Positions 56,006 through 64,000 of a stretch of DNA of 64,000 nt are shown here, piece after piece. Under the pieces are notes generated by a model, which did no database searches, was not told where the DNA came from, and saw only the letters and a list, made by a program, of their open reading frames with translations. The position numbers were made by a program, and so were the translations under genes. How positions within the stretch are numbered: position 1 is the first letter of the stretch; each line of letters opens with the position of its first letter. The DNA is from Chryseobacterium rhizosphaerae (GTDB lineage Bacteria; Bacteroidota; Bacteroidia; Flavobacteriales; Weeksellaceae): assembly GCF_003385455.1 (NCBI RefSeq), contig NZ_QNUF01000012.1:62001-126000 (forward strand). Reading direction: 5' to 3'.

Positions 56006-56665
56006 ATGTCTTTAAAAGCTGTTCTTTTCGATATGGATGGAGTTATTGTAGATACAGAACCATTGCATAGAAAAGCTTATTTCAAAACCTTTGATGAATT
56101 GGAAATTCTGGTCTCCGAAGATTTATATACTTCTTTTACCGGAGCTTCTACCAAAAGAGTTTGTGAAGCATTAATTCAGAAATATCATCTTAACCAGACG
56201 CATGAAGCTATTTCAGCGATCAAAAGATCTCATTTTAAGGATTATTTCTATAACGATGATGAATTTGATTTAATTCCGGGAGTAAGAAAACTGATTGAGC
56301 ATTATCATGAAAACGGTATAAAGCTGATATTGGCTTCTTCTGCAACCATGACGACTATCAATATGGTTTTTGATAAATTCGGACTTGAAAAATACTTCAG
56401 CGGAAAAATCAGTGGTGCAGATTTAAAAGAATCAAAACCTCATCCTGAAGTTTTTCTATTGGCCGGAGAAATGGCAGGTGAACCGGTAGAAAACTGTATG
56501 GTGATTGAAGATTCTACCAACGGAATACTGGCGGCACATCGGGCTAAAATCTTCTGTGCTGCTTACAGAAGTCCACATTCAAAAAATCAGGATTATACAT
56601 TAGCAGATACTGTAGTTTCAGATTATGAAGAATTGGAACTGGATAAAATTTCAAAATATTTTTAA
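56006..56665 (+). CDS. HAD-superfamily phosphatase/phosphoglucomutase-like
   Basis: The 219-residue enzyme starts with FDMDGVIVDTEPLH (DxD nucleophile, motif I), has LILASSATMT (motif II), a Lys in LKESKPHPEVF (motif III) and MVIEDSTNGILAA (motif IV acidic residues). The C1-type cap and length suggest beta-phosphoglucomutase or a related sugar phosphatase. It is alone on the plus strand and followed by a bidirectional terminator shared with the decarboxylase gene. Confidence 0.85.
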   Translation: MSLKAVLFDMDGVIVDTEPLHRKAYFKTFDELEILVSEDLYTSFTGASTKRVCEALIQKYHLNQTHEAISAIKRSHFKDYFYNDDEFDLIPGVRKLIEHYHENGIKLILASSATMTTINMVFDKFGLEKYFSGKISGADLKESKPHPEVFLLAGEMAGEPVENCMVIEDSTNGILAAHRAKIFCAAYRSPHSKNQDYTLADTVVSDYEELELDKISKYF

Positions 56666-56670
56666 AATAA

Positions 56671-56702
56671 AAAGCTCTCAAAAATTTGAGAGCTTTTGTT
56701 TT
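56671..56702. terminator. Bidirectional terminator between HAD and speA genes
   Basis: AAAGCTCTCAAA (56671-56682) pairs with TTTGAGAGCTTT (56685-56696), with a T-rich tail on the plus strand. Confidence 0.85.
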
Positions 56703-56713
56703 GTATAAGTTTT

Positions 56714-56723
56714 GGCTAAAGCC
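56714..56723. repeat. CTAAAG palindrome copy
   Basis: GGCTAAAGCC, then TATTGATCC. Same centre as the palindromes at 22494-22548; shortened. Confidence 0.4.
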
Positions 56724-56737
56724 TATTGATCCTAAAA

Positions 56738-58132
56738 CTATTTATAACCAAGAAGTTTCAATACATCTTCAGGTTCCTGTTTTTCACGGAAAATTTCATA
56801 CTGCAGCTCACCGTTCTCATCTTTCTGAATCAGGACGTGTCTCGGCTGAGGCATAAGGCAGTGGTGTACTCCACCGTAACCTCCGATAGTCTCCTGATAA
56901 GCTCCGGTATGGAAGAATCCAATGTATAAAGGTTTTATATCACTGAAAACCGGCAGATAAATCGCATTGGTATGCTGTTCAGAGTTGTAATAATCATCTG
57001 AATCACACGTCAGCCCTCCTAAGAATACTCTTTCGTAAGAATCTTCCCAACGGTTAAGCGGAAGCATAATAAAGTGTCTTGAAATTGCCCAGGTATCAGG
57101 AAGTGTAGTCATGAAAGAAGAGTCAATCATATTCCACTTTTCTCTGTCGTTCTGACGTTTCTGGGAAATAATTTTATAAAGATTCGCTCCACTTTCTCCA
57201 ACTGTAAAGCTTCCGAATTCAGTATAAATATTAGGTTCTTCTACTCCTTCTTCTTCACAGAATTTTTTGATTTGAGAAACAATTTCCTCTACCATATACT
57301 GGTAATCATAATCAAAATTCAAAGAAGTTTTAATAGGAAAACCACCTCCGATATTCAGGGAATCCACTTCAGGAGCAATCTTCTTCAAACGTGCATATAC
57401 ACGAAGACATTTATACAATTCGTTCCAGTAGTATGAAGTATCTTTAATCCCCGTATTAATGAAGAAGTGAAGCATTTTCAATCTTGCATTCGGGTGTTCA
57501 GCGATTTTCTGACTGTAGTAAGGAATGATATCTTTATATCCGATTCCTAATCTCGAAGTATAAAATTCAAACTTCGGTTCTTCTTCCGAAGCTATTCTGA
57601 TCCCTATATTAAAAGTAGAATCTATACTTTCCGTAAGTTTATCCAACTCCCGGTAGTTATCCAGAATCGGAGTAATATTTTCAAAACCATTATTGATCAT
57701 ATCTGAAATCTTCGTCAGATAATCATCGGTTTTGAATCCATTACAGATCACTTCAATATTTTTATCTACTTTCTCTTTTTCATAAAGAGCTTTTACAATA
57801 TCCATGTCATAAGCAGAAGAAGTTTCTATAGAAATTTCATTTTTAAGAGCTTCTTCCAATACAAAATTAAAATGACTGGATTTTGTACAGTAACAGTAGG
57901 TGTAATTCTTTTTATATCCGGTTTTTTCAAAAGCTTCTTTAAACCAGCTCTTGGCTTTCTGGATATTTTGAGAAATTCTCGGCAGATAGCTAATCTTTAG
58001 CGGAGTGCCAAATTGTTCTACAACGTCCATCAATGGGACATCATGGAACAACAAATTGTTCTCAGAAACATTAAACTCCTCTGTAGGAAAATATAATGTC
58101 TGATCAATAAGTTCCGAGTACTTTATTTTCAT
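56738..58132 (-). CDS. speA: Biosynthetic arginine decarboxylase (fold type III)
   Basis: The 464-residue PLP enzyme converts arginine to agmatine. The PLP-binding lysine lies in YCYCTKSSHFNFV (about residue 83), with SLNIGGGFPI for phosphate binding. GLTCDSDDYY and FFHTGAYQETIGGYGGVHHCL near the C-terminus carry the second active-site Cys-Asp and Gly-rich segments. It is shorter than E. coli SpeA (about 650 residues), as is usual for the Bacteroidota form. With agmatinase it makes putrescine. Confidence 0.85.
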   Translation of the reverse strand: MKIKYSELIDQTLYFPTEEFNVSENNLLFHDVPLMDVVEQFGTPLKISYLPRISQNIQKAKSWFKEAFEKTGYKKNYTYCYCTKSSHFNFVLEEALKNEISIETSSAYDMDIVKALYEKEKVDKNIEVICNGFKTDDYLTKISDMINNGFENITPILDNYRELDKLTESIDSTFNIGIRIASEEEPKFEFYTSRLGIGYKDIIPYYSQKIAEHPNARLKMLHFFINTGIKDTSYYWNELYKCLRVYARLKKIAPEVDSLNIGGGFPIKTSLNFDYDYQYMVEEIVSQIKKFCEEEGVEEPNIYTEFGSFTVGESGANLYKIISQKRQNDREKWNMIDSSFMTTLPDTWAISRHFIMLPLNRWEDSYERVFLGGLTCDSDDYYNSEQHTNAIYLPVFSDIKPLYIGFFHTGAYQETIGGYGGVHHCLMPQPRHVLIQKDENGELQYEIFREKQEPEDVLKLLGYK

Positions 58133-58254
58133 TTCTAAACAAGTGAATTAAGAAATGCAAAATTGCTAAAAAAGTTTGATTTTTGGGTGTTAAATTTATT
58201 ATAATTTTCTATAATAAGATGATCTTACCCCATAAATATTTTTCTCTCTGATAA

Positions 58255-59130
58255 TCAATACGTAAACTTTTGAATATATTCGTTCCTTTTACTTTCAGAA
58301 ATTCCCAGGGCCTGCTGAATATAGGCATCCATAGAGCCATACTTTTTATTGATCTCCCCAAAAGCTGCATCCAGATACCTTTTTTCGACCCAGCTCAGCT
58401 TTTCTAAAACCTGCACATCCATCTTTGGATACATAAAATGAAGGCTATTGGCCAGCCTCAGTCTTTTCTGCACAAGATCTTTTCTAAAATTATTGGATAA
58501 AAGGTACTCATTATAAATAGTCTCTTTATCAAACTTCAAGATCGTTAAGATCAGAGCTGTAGTAATCCCCGTTCTGTCTTTCCCGGCAGTACAGTGGTAG
58601 AGAACAGGTTCATTGGATTCCAGAATCTCGGTAATAATGGTCTTTATGGTTTCCGGATTTTCTGTGCCATACTCCCGGTAGAAATCTATCATCCTTTTAT
58701 CTGCATCAGCACCATTTACTTTTCCTTTTAGCACCAGTTTTTTAGCCTGATCCAGCTGATCACCCTGATCTTCAAAGGCCGAATAATTCTTGTACTTAAT
58801 TTCTGATGGAAGATGATCCGGTTTCTGGGCAATTTCTTTTGAATTTCTAAGGTCAATAATTTCTTTTATTCCCAGATTTTGAATTTCGTCAAAAGAGCTT
58901 TTTTTAAGCTTATGAAGATGCCCGCTTCTGTAAAAAAAGCCTTGTTTTAAGGTACGCCCTTCCGTGTTTTTAATATTTCCTACCGTTCGGAAGTTAATCA
59001 CCTTTTTGATACTGATCGCTTTCTCTGTTTCATTTTTTCCATACTCCGGTGCCTCATTATGCTGTGTTTTACAGGAGAAAATACAGCATAATGAAAGACT
59101 GACCAGTGATATTTTGATAAACTTATTCAA
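58255..59130 (-). CDS. Tyrosine-phosphatase-like lipoprotein
   Basis: The protein has a protein-tyrosine-phosphatase active site HCTAGKDRTG (Cys-x5-Arg, near two-thirds of the length), typical of the Y_phosphatase3 family. INFRTVGNIKNTEGRTLKQGFFYRSG and GIKEIIDLRNSKE are also family blocks. No ATG gives a normal leader: the first in-frame ATG (59202) adds 24 charged residues. A TTG at 59130 gives a 20-residue lipoprotein signal (SLVSLSLCCIFSC), so I choose it. The protein would be 291 residues on the periplasmic side. The start is an inference. Confidence 0.7.
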   Translation of the reverse strand: MNKFIKISLVSLSLCCIFSCKTQHNEAPEYGKNETEKAISIKKVINFRTVGNIKNTEGRTLKQGFFYRSGHLHKLKKSSFDEIQNLGIKEIIDLRNSKEIAQKPDHLPSEIKYKNYSAFEDQGDQLDQAKKLVLKGKVNGADADKRMIDFYREYGTENPETIKTIITEILESNEPVLYHCTAGKDRTGITTALILTILKFDKETIYNEYLLSNNFRKDLVQKRLRLANSLHFMYPKMDVQVLEKLSWVEKRYLDAAFGEINKKYGSMDAYIQQALGISESKRNEYIQKFTY

Positions 59131-59210
59131 TACTTCTTTTGTTTCACCACAAAAGTTACAATTTTTTTTTAACTTAAAATTCCAAAGTTTTGGAATGGTC
59201 ATTTACAGTT

Positions 59211-59230
59211 AAACGGGCCAAAGCCCGTTT
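59211..59230. repeat. CCAAAG palindrome
   Basis: AAACGGGC-CAAA-GCCCGTTT is a perfect 8-bp stem between the thiamine pyrophosphokinase and phosphatase genes. It resembles the palindromes at 22494-22548 in its GGGC-core. It lacks a good T run on the minus strand, so its role as terminator is doubtful. Confidence 0.5.
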
Positions 59231-59267
59231 CCATTAATAGTTATCAGTTATCGGTAAAAGATTATTT

Positions 59268-59915
59268 TTAATATATTGAGGGATATTCTATTTCATTAAT
59301 CCCTACAAAAATAAGCAGATCCCCTGATTCATATTCCACTGAAACTTCCTCTTCAACGGCAAAATTCCGGGTTCCTATTCTTGTAGTAATGCTTAAATTC
59401 CCCTTTGTTAAAGGCCAGTTCAGCCCTTTAGTTGTTATATTATCCGCTGACGGAAAAGGATACAGAGAAATCATCTTATTCTTCACCCCTTTCAGTGTAA
59501 CATTTTTAGGAATAAAATAATATTCTGAAAACTCATCATAGAACCTGAGGCTCATACGGTCCTTAAATGTATAGGCAACGCTAAGGTTTCCAAGAAAATG
59601 ATCCTGTTCTCCTCCGCTTCCCCCAAAAACATCTATATCAGAGAAACCTTTTTCTATAATGATTTCCAAAGCCTTATGAAAATCTGTTTTATCCTGATCC
59701 AGTGTAAGTATAAATTTCTCCTGATACATATCTTCATCTGATCCGGAATGCGAATCAAAATCACCGGAAATAAAATCCAGCTTGTCCAGAGGGAAGCCCA
59801 TTCTTTTAAGATAGTGAAAAGCCCCGTCTGTGCAGGCAATTAAACCATAATTTTCAGGATTGGGTAAAGATTTCGGAGCATCTCCGTTGATGAAAAGCAA
59901 TACTTTATCTCTCAT
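59268..59915 (-). CDS. thiN: Thiamine pyrophosphokinase
   Basis: The 215-residue enzyme transfers pyrophosphate from ATP to thiamine. Family motifs are visible: GLIACTDGAFHYLKRMGFPLDKLDFISGDFDSHSG (nucleotide-binding acidic residues), DKTDFHKALE and the C-terminal SITTRIG...VSVEYESGDLLIF thiamine-binding part. Its start overlaps the end of the adenosyltransferase gene by 11 bp, so both are one transcript. Confidence 0.9.
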   Translation of the reverse strand: MRDKVLLFINGDAPKSLPNPENYGLIACTDGAFHYLKRMGFPLDKLDFISGDFDSHSGSDEDMYQEKFILTLDQDKTDFHKALEIIIEKGFSDIDVFGGSGGEQDHFLGNLSVAYTFKDRMSLRFYDEFSEYYFIPKNVTLKGVKNKMISLYPFPSADNITTKGLNWPLTKGNLSITTRIGTRNFAVEEEVSVEYESGDLLIFVGINEIEYPSIY

Positions 59916-60474
59916 TCGGGTTCCAGTATTCTTCCGGTTCGTTGTTCAGTTTTGAAACATACCTTGCCAATACAAAAAGGTAATCGGATAGTCTGTTTAA
60001 ATACTTAATTAATTCAGGACGTACTTCTTCCGATTCATTCAAAAATACCAATGACCGTTCTGCTCTTCTGCAGATGGTTCTTGCAGCATGCAAAAAAGTA
60101 GCTGATTTTCCACCATCGGGAAGGATAAAATACTGAAGCGGTTCCAGTTTTTCATCGAAAGCATCCATCCATTGTTCCAGTTCTTCTATTTCTGTTTCTG
60201 AAATAATGATGGGAAGGCGGGATTTTCCATTAGCCAACATGAGTTTATCTACTGGTGTAGCGGCTTCTGAGCCTACTGTAAACAAATCAAACTGTATTTT
60301 TTTCAGTTGTCTTAATACTTCTTCATCTTCAATATGACTTTTTGAAATTCCGATAAATGAATTCAATTCGTCTATATTTCCATAACTGTCTACCCTTGCA
60401 CTGGCTTTGGAAACTCTTGTTCCGCCATAAAGTGCCGTCTGGCCTTTATCTCCTGTTTTGGTATAAATTTTCAT
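59905..60474 (-). CDS. Cob(I)alamin adenosyltransferase, PduO type
   Basis: The 189-residue enzyme adenosylates cobalamin. MKIYTKTGDKGQTALYGGTRVSK at the N-terminus and ICRRAERSLVFL, YLNRLSDYLFVLARY in the helical bundle are the PduO/MMAB motifs. The ATG at 60474 is preferred over an upstream in-frame start at 60501, as family proteins begin at MKIYTKTGDKG. It overlaps thiN by 11 bp. Confidence 0.92.
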   Translation of the reverse strand: MKIYTKTGDKGQTALYGGTRVSKASARVDSYGNIDELNSFIGISKSHIEDEEVLRQLKKIQFDLFTVGSEAATPVDKLMLANGKSRLPIIISETEIEELEQWMDAFDEKLEPLQYFILPDGGKSATFLHAARTICRRAERSLVFLNESEEVRPELIKYLNRLSDYLFVLARYVSKLNNEPEEYWNPNER

Positions 60475-60550
60475 ACTACTAAAATACTTTTTTTTGTACA
60501 ATTTGAAAAGTAAAACGTAGTAATAAATCCCTATTCTATCTGAAAAAATA

Positions 60551-60583
60551 ATTAACTGACATTAGGAGCTAATGTCAGTTAAT
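60551..60583 (-). terminator. Perfect 15-bp hairpin, probable terminator of the TonB receptor gene
   Basis: ATTAACTGACATTAG (60551-60565) and its exact reverse complement (60569-60583) enclose a GAG loop. On the minus strand a T-rich TTATTTTTTC follows, so it can end the TonB receptor transcript. It lies 76 bp upstream of the adenosyltransferase start. Confidence 0.75.
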
Positions 60584-60669
60584 ATTTGCATACGTGGTTT
60601 TATATGTTTTGAGATTGCTTGTCCTTTGCTAAGCAAGACAAAGCAAATTCCAATTCCTTTATTTATAGA

Positions 60670-63090
60670 TTAAAAAGTATAATTAACATTGAGCTGAAAA
60701 GTTGTTCCGTTAAATCCAAACTGATTAACCTCCCAAGGATATTTGAACCTTCCTCCAAGATCTGTTACTATATCTCCTTTGCTATCTATTACGTCCGGAT
60801 AAATATTAAATAAATTATTTACGACTCCGGAAATTTTAAGATCCTGAGTGATTTTATATGTTAAAACTATGTCTGTAACTACCTTACCTGAAAATGTCTG
60901 ATCTTTGGCAGGATCAGTAGCATGCTGCCATGTAACAGAACCAAAATAAGTATTATTAAGGTTAAAATTAAACTTTGAAATGTCATACGAAAGACTAAGA
61001 ATAGTTTTTGTTTTTGGCCTTGCAGAGATAATTCTGGATTGTTCTTTTCTATCAAAAAAGTTTTCTGAGTACCCATTTTCAGCCAAAATAGGTGGAACAG
61101 CAATATTATCTACTATTTTAGTTTCGTTATAATTGAAAGCAGCAATAATTCCCAATCTTCCTTTACCAATGGCGGAAGTATAGTAATTAGCTACAAAATC
61201 TACTCCCTGAGTAACTGTATTTACAGCATTGGTGAAAAACTTCAAGGAGGTTATTTTATTATTGTCTAATATTACTTCCACAGGGTTTGTTGTATCCGGA
61301 TTACCAGGAGCCCCCGTTTTGTAACCAATATCTCCTGAGAAAAGTACTCTGTCTTTAATTTTTATTCTATAATAATCTGCTGTAACAGTAAGGTTTTTAA
61401 AAGGTTTCACGGCAAATCCTCCAGTAATGTTAAAGGCTTTTTCAGCATTTAATTTCGGTACCCCAAGATCTGATCTTACAATTTGAGAGTCATTATTAAA
61501 AGTACCCTGATTAGCTACAGTATTCCCTGTAATTTTGGTTTGAACATTAGAATAATAAATTTGGTGTAATGAAGGCGCACGGAATCCTGTAGAAACAGAC
61601 CCACGGAAAACTAATTTATCATCTAACAGCTTATACCTTGCATTTCCTTTCCAGGAAACGTTATTTCCAAAATCACTAAAGTTTTCATACCTCACAGTTC
61701 CTCCAAGTAATAAGTTTCTTGTAATATCCCATTCAGCATTCACATAAGCGCCAATATTCTGACGATTTTTATTGACTTCATTCTGAGGCTGCAACCCTGG
61801 AAATGATTCTGCACCAGTTCCTATATAGGATGCTTCCTCTCCTGCCTTTGCCTGATAGTTTTCATTGCGTACTTCAACACCAGCTCCTAAAACAAACGTA
61901 CCAAAATTTCGGTTGATATCTATGTTTCCTATAATATTACTAAACTGATGACCACCTGCTTTAAAACGGGTTGGTGAATTGGCACCCAAAGATGTATTAA
62001 TGGTATTTCCTACAACATAATCTACTGCATTAGAGCCAAAGGTTGCACTCCCATCAAAACTCCATTTTCCAAACATGCCTTTCCACCCGGAGGTTAAGTT
62101 ATAATCATAAACATCTGTTTTAAATTCTGGTTGAAATCCATTATAAGGCTGTCCTTTTGGAGTTAATAAACCAAAATCTGAAGTTACCCAATAGGGCGTT
62201 CTATACAAACCATAGCTTGTCCCATTCCTGTAAGTTGTTCCTCCAAAAGCATAGAATTTACCCGTTTCACCTGTTGGCAATTCAAAATTTACAAACATAT
62301 TGGCAACTTTTGTCTCTGGCTGTCCTATAGTCATTCCTAATCCCGGATTGGCTTGCGTCCAGGCATTCTCTACCCCAAAAAGTTCATCTTTTGTAGTAGA
62401 TCCTGCACGGTTAGTTTTATTTTGGGAAGAATACCCCAATGTAAGGTTCAAACTTCCATTTTTTGCAACTCGGATTCCTGTATTAAAATCTGCTCCGATA
62501 TTAAAGCCGTCTCCCTCTGAAGTAATACCTGAAAAAAGATTGACTGTACTTTTTCCAACGCTGTTCTTAAGAATAATATTAATTACTCCTGCAATAGCAT
62601 CAGAACCATATTGTGCAGATGCTCCATCTCTCAATACCTCTACATTCTGTAAAGCGGCAGATGGAATACTTTTCAGATCCGTACCTACCTCACCTTTTCC
62701 CGGTGTATCATTTACATAAATTAAAGCACTTTGATTTTTTCTTTTCCCATTCACCAAAACTAATGTTCTGGAAGGTCCTAATCCTCTTAAATCTGCAGGA
62801 TCAAAATGAGCTGTTGCATCAGAAACGGTTTGCTGTGATGAATTAAAAGAGGGTACAGCATACGTCAAAGCTTTATCAAAGGTAACCTGCCCTGTAGATT
62901 TTAGCTGCACAGCTGAAATATTATCGATAGGAATTGCAGAGGTAATTATGGTTCTGGGCTTAGTTCTCCCCGTAGTAACCACAACTTCATCTATATTGTT
63001 TTCTTTTACAGTTTCCTGAGCATATGCCATAGTACCGGCTCCGCTTAAAACTAATGCATAGATTTTCTTTTTAAAGATTTTCTTTTTCAT
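60670..63090 (-). CDS. TonB-dependent outer-membrane receptor
   Basis: The 806-residue protein has a signal peptide (ALVLSGAGTMAYAQ), a TonB-box-like NNIDEVVVTTGR segment and a plug with LRGLGPSRTLVLVNGKRKNQSALIYVNDTPGKGEVGTDLKSIPSAALQNVEVLRDGASAQYGSDAIAGVINIILK. The barrel ends GTTFQLNVNYTF with a terminal Phe. It is the Fe-siderophore/cobalamin-like class, not a SusC. It is near the adenosyltransferase gene but separated by a hairpin, so a cobalamin role is not shown. Confidence 0.9.
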   Translation of the reverse strand: MKKKIFKKKIYALVLSGAGTMAYAQETVKENNIDEVVVTTGRTKPRTIITSAIPIDNISAVQLKSTGQVTFDKALTYAVPSFNSSQQTVSDATAHFDPADLRGLGPSRTLVLVNGKRKNQSALIYVNDTPGKGEVGTDLKSIPSAALQNVEVLRDGASAQYGSDAIAGVINIILKNSVGKSTVNLFSGITSEGDGFNIGADFNTGIRVAKNGSLNLTLGYSSQNKTNRAGSTTKDELFGVENAWTQANPGLGMTIGQPETKVANMFVNFELPTGETGKFYAFGGTTYRNGTSYGLYRTPYWVTSDFGLLTPKGQPYNGFQPEFKTDVYDYNLTSGWKGMFGKWSFDGSATFGSNAVDYVVGNTINTSLGANSPTRFKAGGHQFSNIIGNIDINRNFGTFVLGAGVEVRNENYQAKAGEEASYIGTGAESFPGLQPQNEVNKNRQNIGAYVNAEWDITRNLLLGGTVRYENFSDFGNNVSWKGNARYKLLDDKLVFRGSVSTGFRAPSLHQIYYSNVQTKITGNTVANQGTFNNDSQIVRSDLGVPKLNAEKAFNITGGFAVKPFKNLTVTADYYRIKIKDRVLFSGDIGYKTGAPGNPDTTNPVEVILDNNKITSLKFFTNAVNTVTQGVDFVANYYTSAIGKGRLGIIAAFNYNETKIVDNIAVPPILAENGYSENFFDRKEQSRIISARPKTKTILSLSYDISKFNFNLNNTYFGSVTWQHATDPAKDQTFSGKVVTDIVLTYKITQDLKISGVVNNLFNIYPDVIDSKGDIVTDLGGRFKYPWEVNQFGFNGTTFQLNVNYTF

Positions 63091-63394
63091 GTCAAGTATT
63101 AATAATTAAATAAATTTATAAAAAAATTAAATACTAAACATAAAAATAAAATAAATAATAAGAATTATATTCAATAATCAATAAAATATTACTGATTTGC
63201 AAAAACAAGAAATAATTTAAAAAGTATAAAATTGCTTATTAATAATCTAAAAAAGAAATACAGTAACAATTTCCTATTCCATATAAAAAATAATTAACTA
63301 AAATTGCAAATAAACATAATTTTATTCTTTTTTTTGATAATCAATTTAAATAGATTAAAATGGCATCAGCTATGGCTCTCAATGACCATAAAAA
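63091..63394. other. AT-rich intergenic region
   Basis: About 304 bp of very AT-rich DNA upstream of the TonB receptor gene. I see no riboswitch-like structure, gene or clear promoter box. Confidence 0.45.
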
Positions 63395-63414
63395 TGGCCG
63401 GCAAAAGCCGGCCA
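63395..63414 (-). terminator. Terminator of the truncated lipoprotein gene
   Basis: TGGCCGGC (63395-63402) pairs with GCCGGCCA (63407-63414), loop AAAA, with a short T run on the minus strand. Confidence 0.75.
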
Positions 63415-63421
63415 ATCCAAA

Positions 63422-64000
63422 TTATTTATTTACCTCTACATATTGTATTATGGTCTGATTTTTTGGGTTGTAGATAATAGTACTACTGTTTGGGAATCTT
63501 TTTAACTTATAATATTCTATACTTTTGTCATTCTTAATATCTTCTAAAAAACCTGTATCAAAGGTATTTTCAGGAAGAAATTTCGAAATAAAACTTATTT
63601 TATCAATAAGGCTTTGTCCATCAATTTTGCGGGATGTTTTATCTGACTTACTTTCATCCCTTGTAGGCTGCCCTTCCAAAAGAGGTAATAAGGCAGCGAT
63701 ATCTGCTTTATATTTAAAAATATAGCCTTCAGTACCATTGGGAAATTTGAACTTCTTTCCTTTTTCTTCTGAAACTATACCGGCTCCGGCATTCGGAAAA
63801 ACTTCACTGAACTTAACATCCTGAGAGTTTGTGAATGAGTTGATAGATTCGCTGACTGTTTTTTTGACTGTTTCCTCTACTGCCTGCTGGGCTTTTTGCT
63901 GTACCGTTTCCGTTGTTTTTTGGACGGTCTGGTCTATTTTTTCTTCAATTTTATTACATGAAACTAATGAAAGAACAGTAATAACTGGCAAAATATACTT
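63422..64000 (-). CDS. Lipoprotein of unknown function, 5' truncated
   Basis: The frame is open to the window edge: codons K-Y-I precede a Leu (TTG) that could be misread as a start, so the true start is outside. The visible part shows a lipoprotein signal (LPVITVLSLVSC), then a coiled-coil-like Gln/Thr/Glu-rich segment (about residues 15-50 after the cysteine). A globular part with PNAGAGIVSEEKGKKFKFPNGTEGYIFKYK follows. I recognise no family. Function unknown. Confidence 0.65.
   Translation of the reverse strand, partial: KYILPVITVLSLVSCNKIEEKIDQTVQKTTETVQQKAQQAVEETVKKTVSESINSFTNSQDVKFSEVFPNAGAGIVSEEKGKKFKFPNGTEGYIFKYKADIAALLPLLEGQPTRDESKSDKTSRKIDGQSLIDKISFISKFLPENTFDTGFLEDIKNDKSIEYYKLKRFPNSSTIIYNPKNQTIIQYVEVNK

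Noticed and set aside
60670..63090. Calling the TonB receptor BtuB because of the nearby cobalamin adenosyltransferase
   Set aside because: A hairpin terminator separates them, no cobalamin riboswitch was recognised upstream of the receptor, and nothing in its sequence is specific for cobalamin.

Overview
The window looks like a chromosomal segment of a Flavobacteriia genome, most likely Chryseobacterium or a close Weeksellaceae relative. The DNA is AT-rich. Several genes are preceded by the Bacteroidota -7 promoter box TAnnTTTG. One protein ends in a type IX secretion (T9SS) sorting domain. There are several TonB-dependent or outer-membrane beta-barrel proteins, and the arginine decarboxylase/agmatinase pair, NdpA-like nucleoid protein and type B succinate dehydrogenase fit the group. 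I see no rRNA, tRNA, CRISPR array, insertion sequence or prophage. The taxon is an inference from protein character, not from a marker search.

Layout. 1-7.0 kb: the end of a choloylglycine-hydrolase-family amidase, then a dicarboxylate module (outer-membrane porin, DASS anion transporter, succinate dehydrogenase/fumarate reductase C, A and B) closed by a strong terminator. 7.0-13 kb: a membrane protein with two similar soluble domains, a nucleoid-associated protein, a duplicated two-gene module (tiny one-helix membrane protein plus about 120-residue helical protein), an exported thioredoxin-like protein preceded by a perfect 16-bp inverted repeat, and a DUF1624-like membrane acyltransferase. 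13-23.5 kb: AraC/DoxX/cupin genes, a lipoprotein resembling aerolysin/ETX-MTX2 beta-pore-forming proteins, dnaK, a PorT-type barrel, the ppk1-ppx polyphosphate operon and an SDR gene with a tandem-repeat tract upstream.

23.6-36.3 kb: a large multidomain T9SS-exported protein, a DUF3060 protein, and an RND efflux operon (TolC, RND pump, adaptor) flanked by two small cysteine-rich proteins that suggest metal handling. Then come mrp/apbC and a NifU-type Fe-S protein, followed by an orphan gene. 36.4-43.8 kb: an outer-membrane beta-barrel receptor interrupted by one in-frame amber codon, a GH92 alpha-mannosidase, a phytanoyl-CoA dioxygenase-like protein and a dicarboxylate/glutamate symporter. 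44.4-51 kb: three tandem exported C1q/TNF-like proteins, a BON-domain lipoprotein paired with a leaderless SH3 protein, and a large outer-membrane barrel. 51-64 kb: a CocE-type hydrolase, an alkylation-repair pair (AlkB, Ada-like), agmatinase and arginine decarboxylase (putrescine synthesis) around a HAD phosphatase gene, a tyrosine-phosphatase-like lipoprotein, thiamine pyrophosphokinase, PduO-type cobalamin adenosyltransferase, a TonB-dependent receptor and a truncated lipoprotein gene.

The best candidates for something under-described are the pore-forming-toxin-like lipoprotein (15.3 kb), the duplicated small-membrane-protein module (9.7-10.9 kb), the tandem C1q-like cluster (44.4 kb) and the RND operon with its Cys-rich accessory proteins (27.5-34 kb). 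All family names come from reading the translations and recalling known families; no database search was run.
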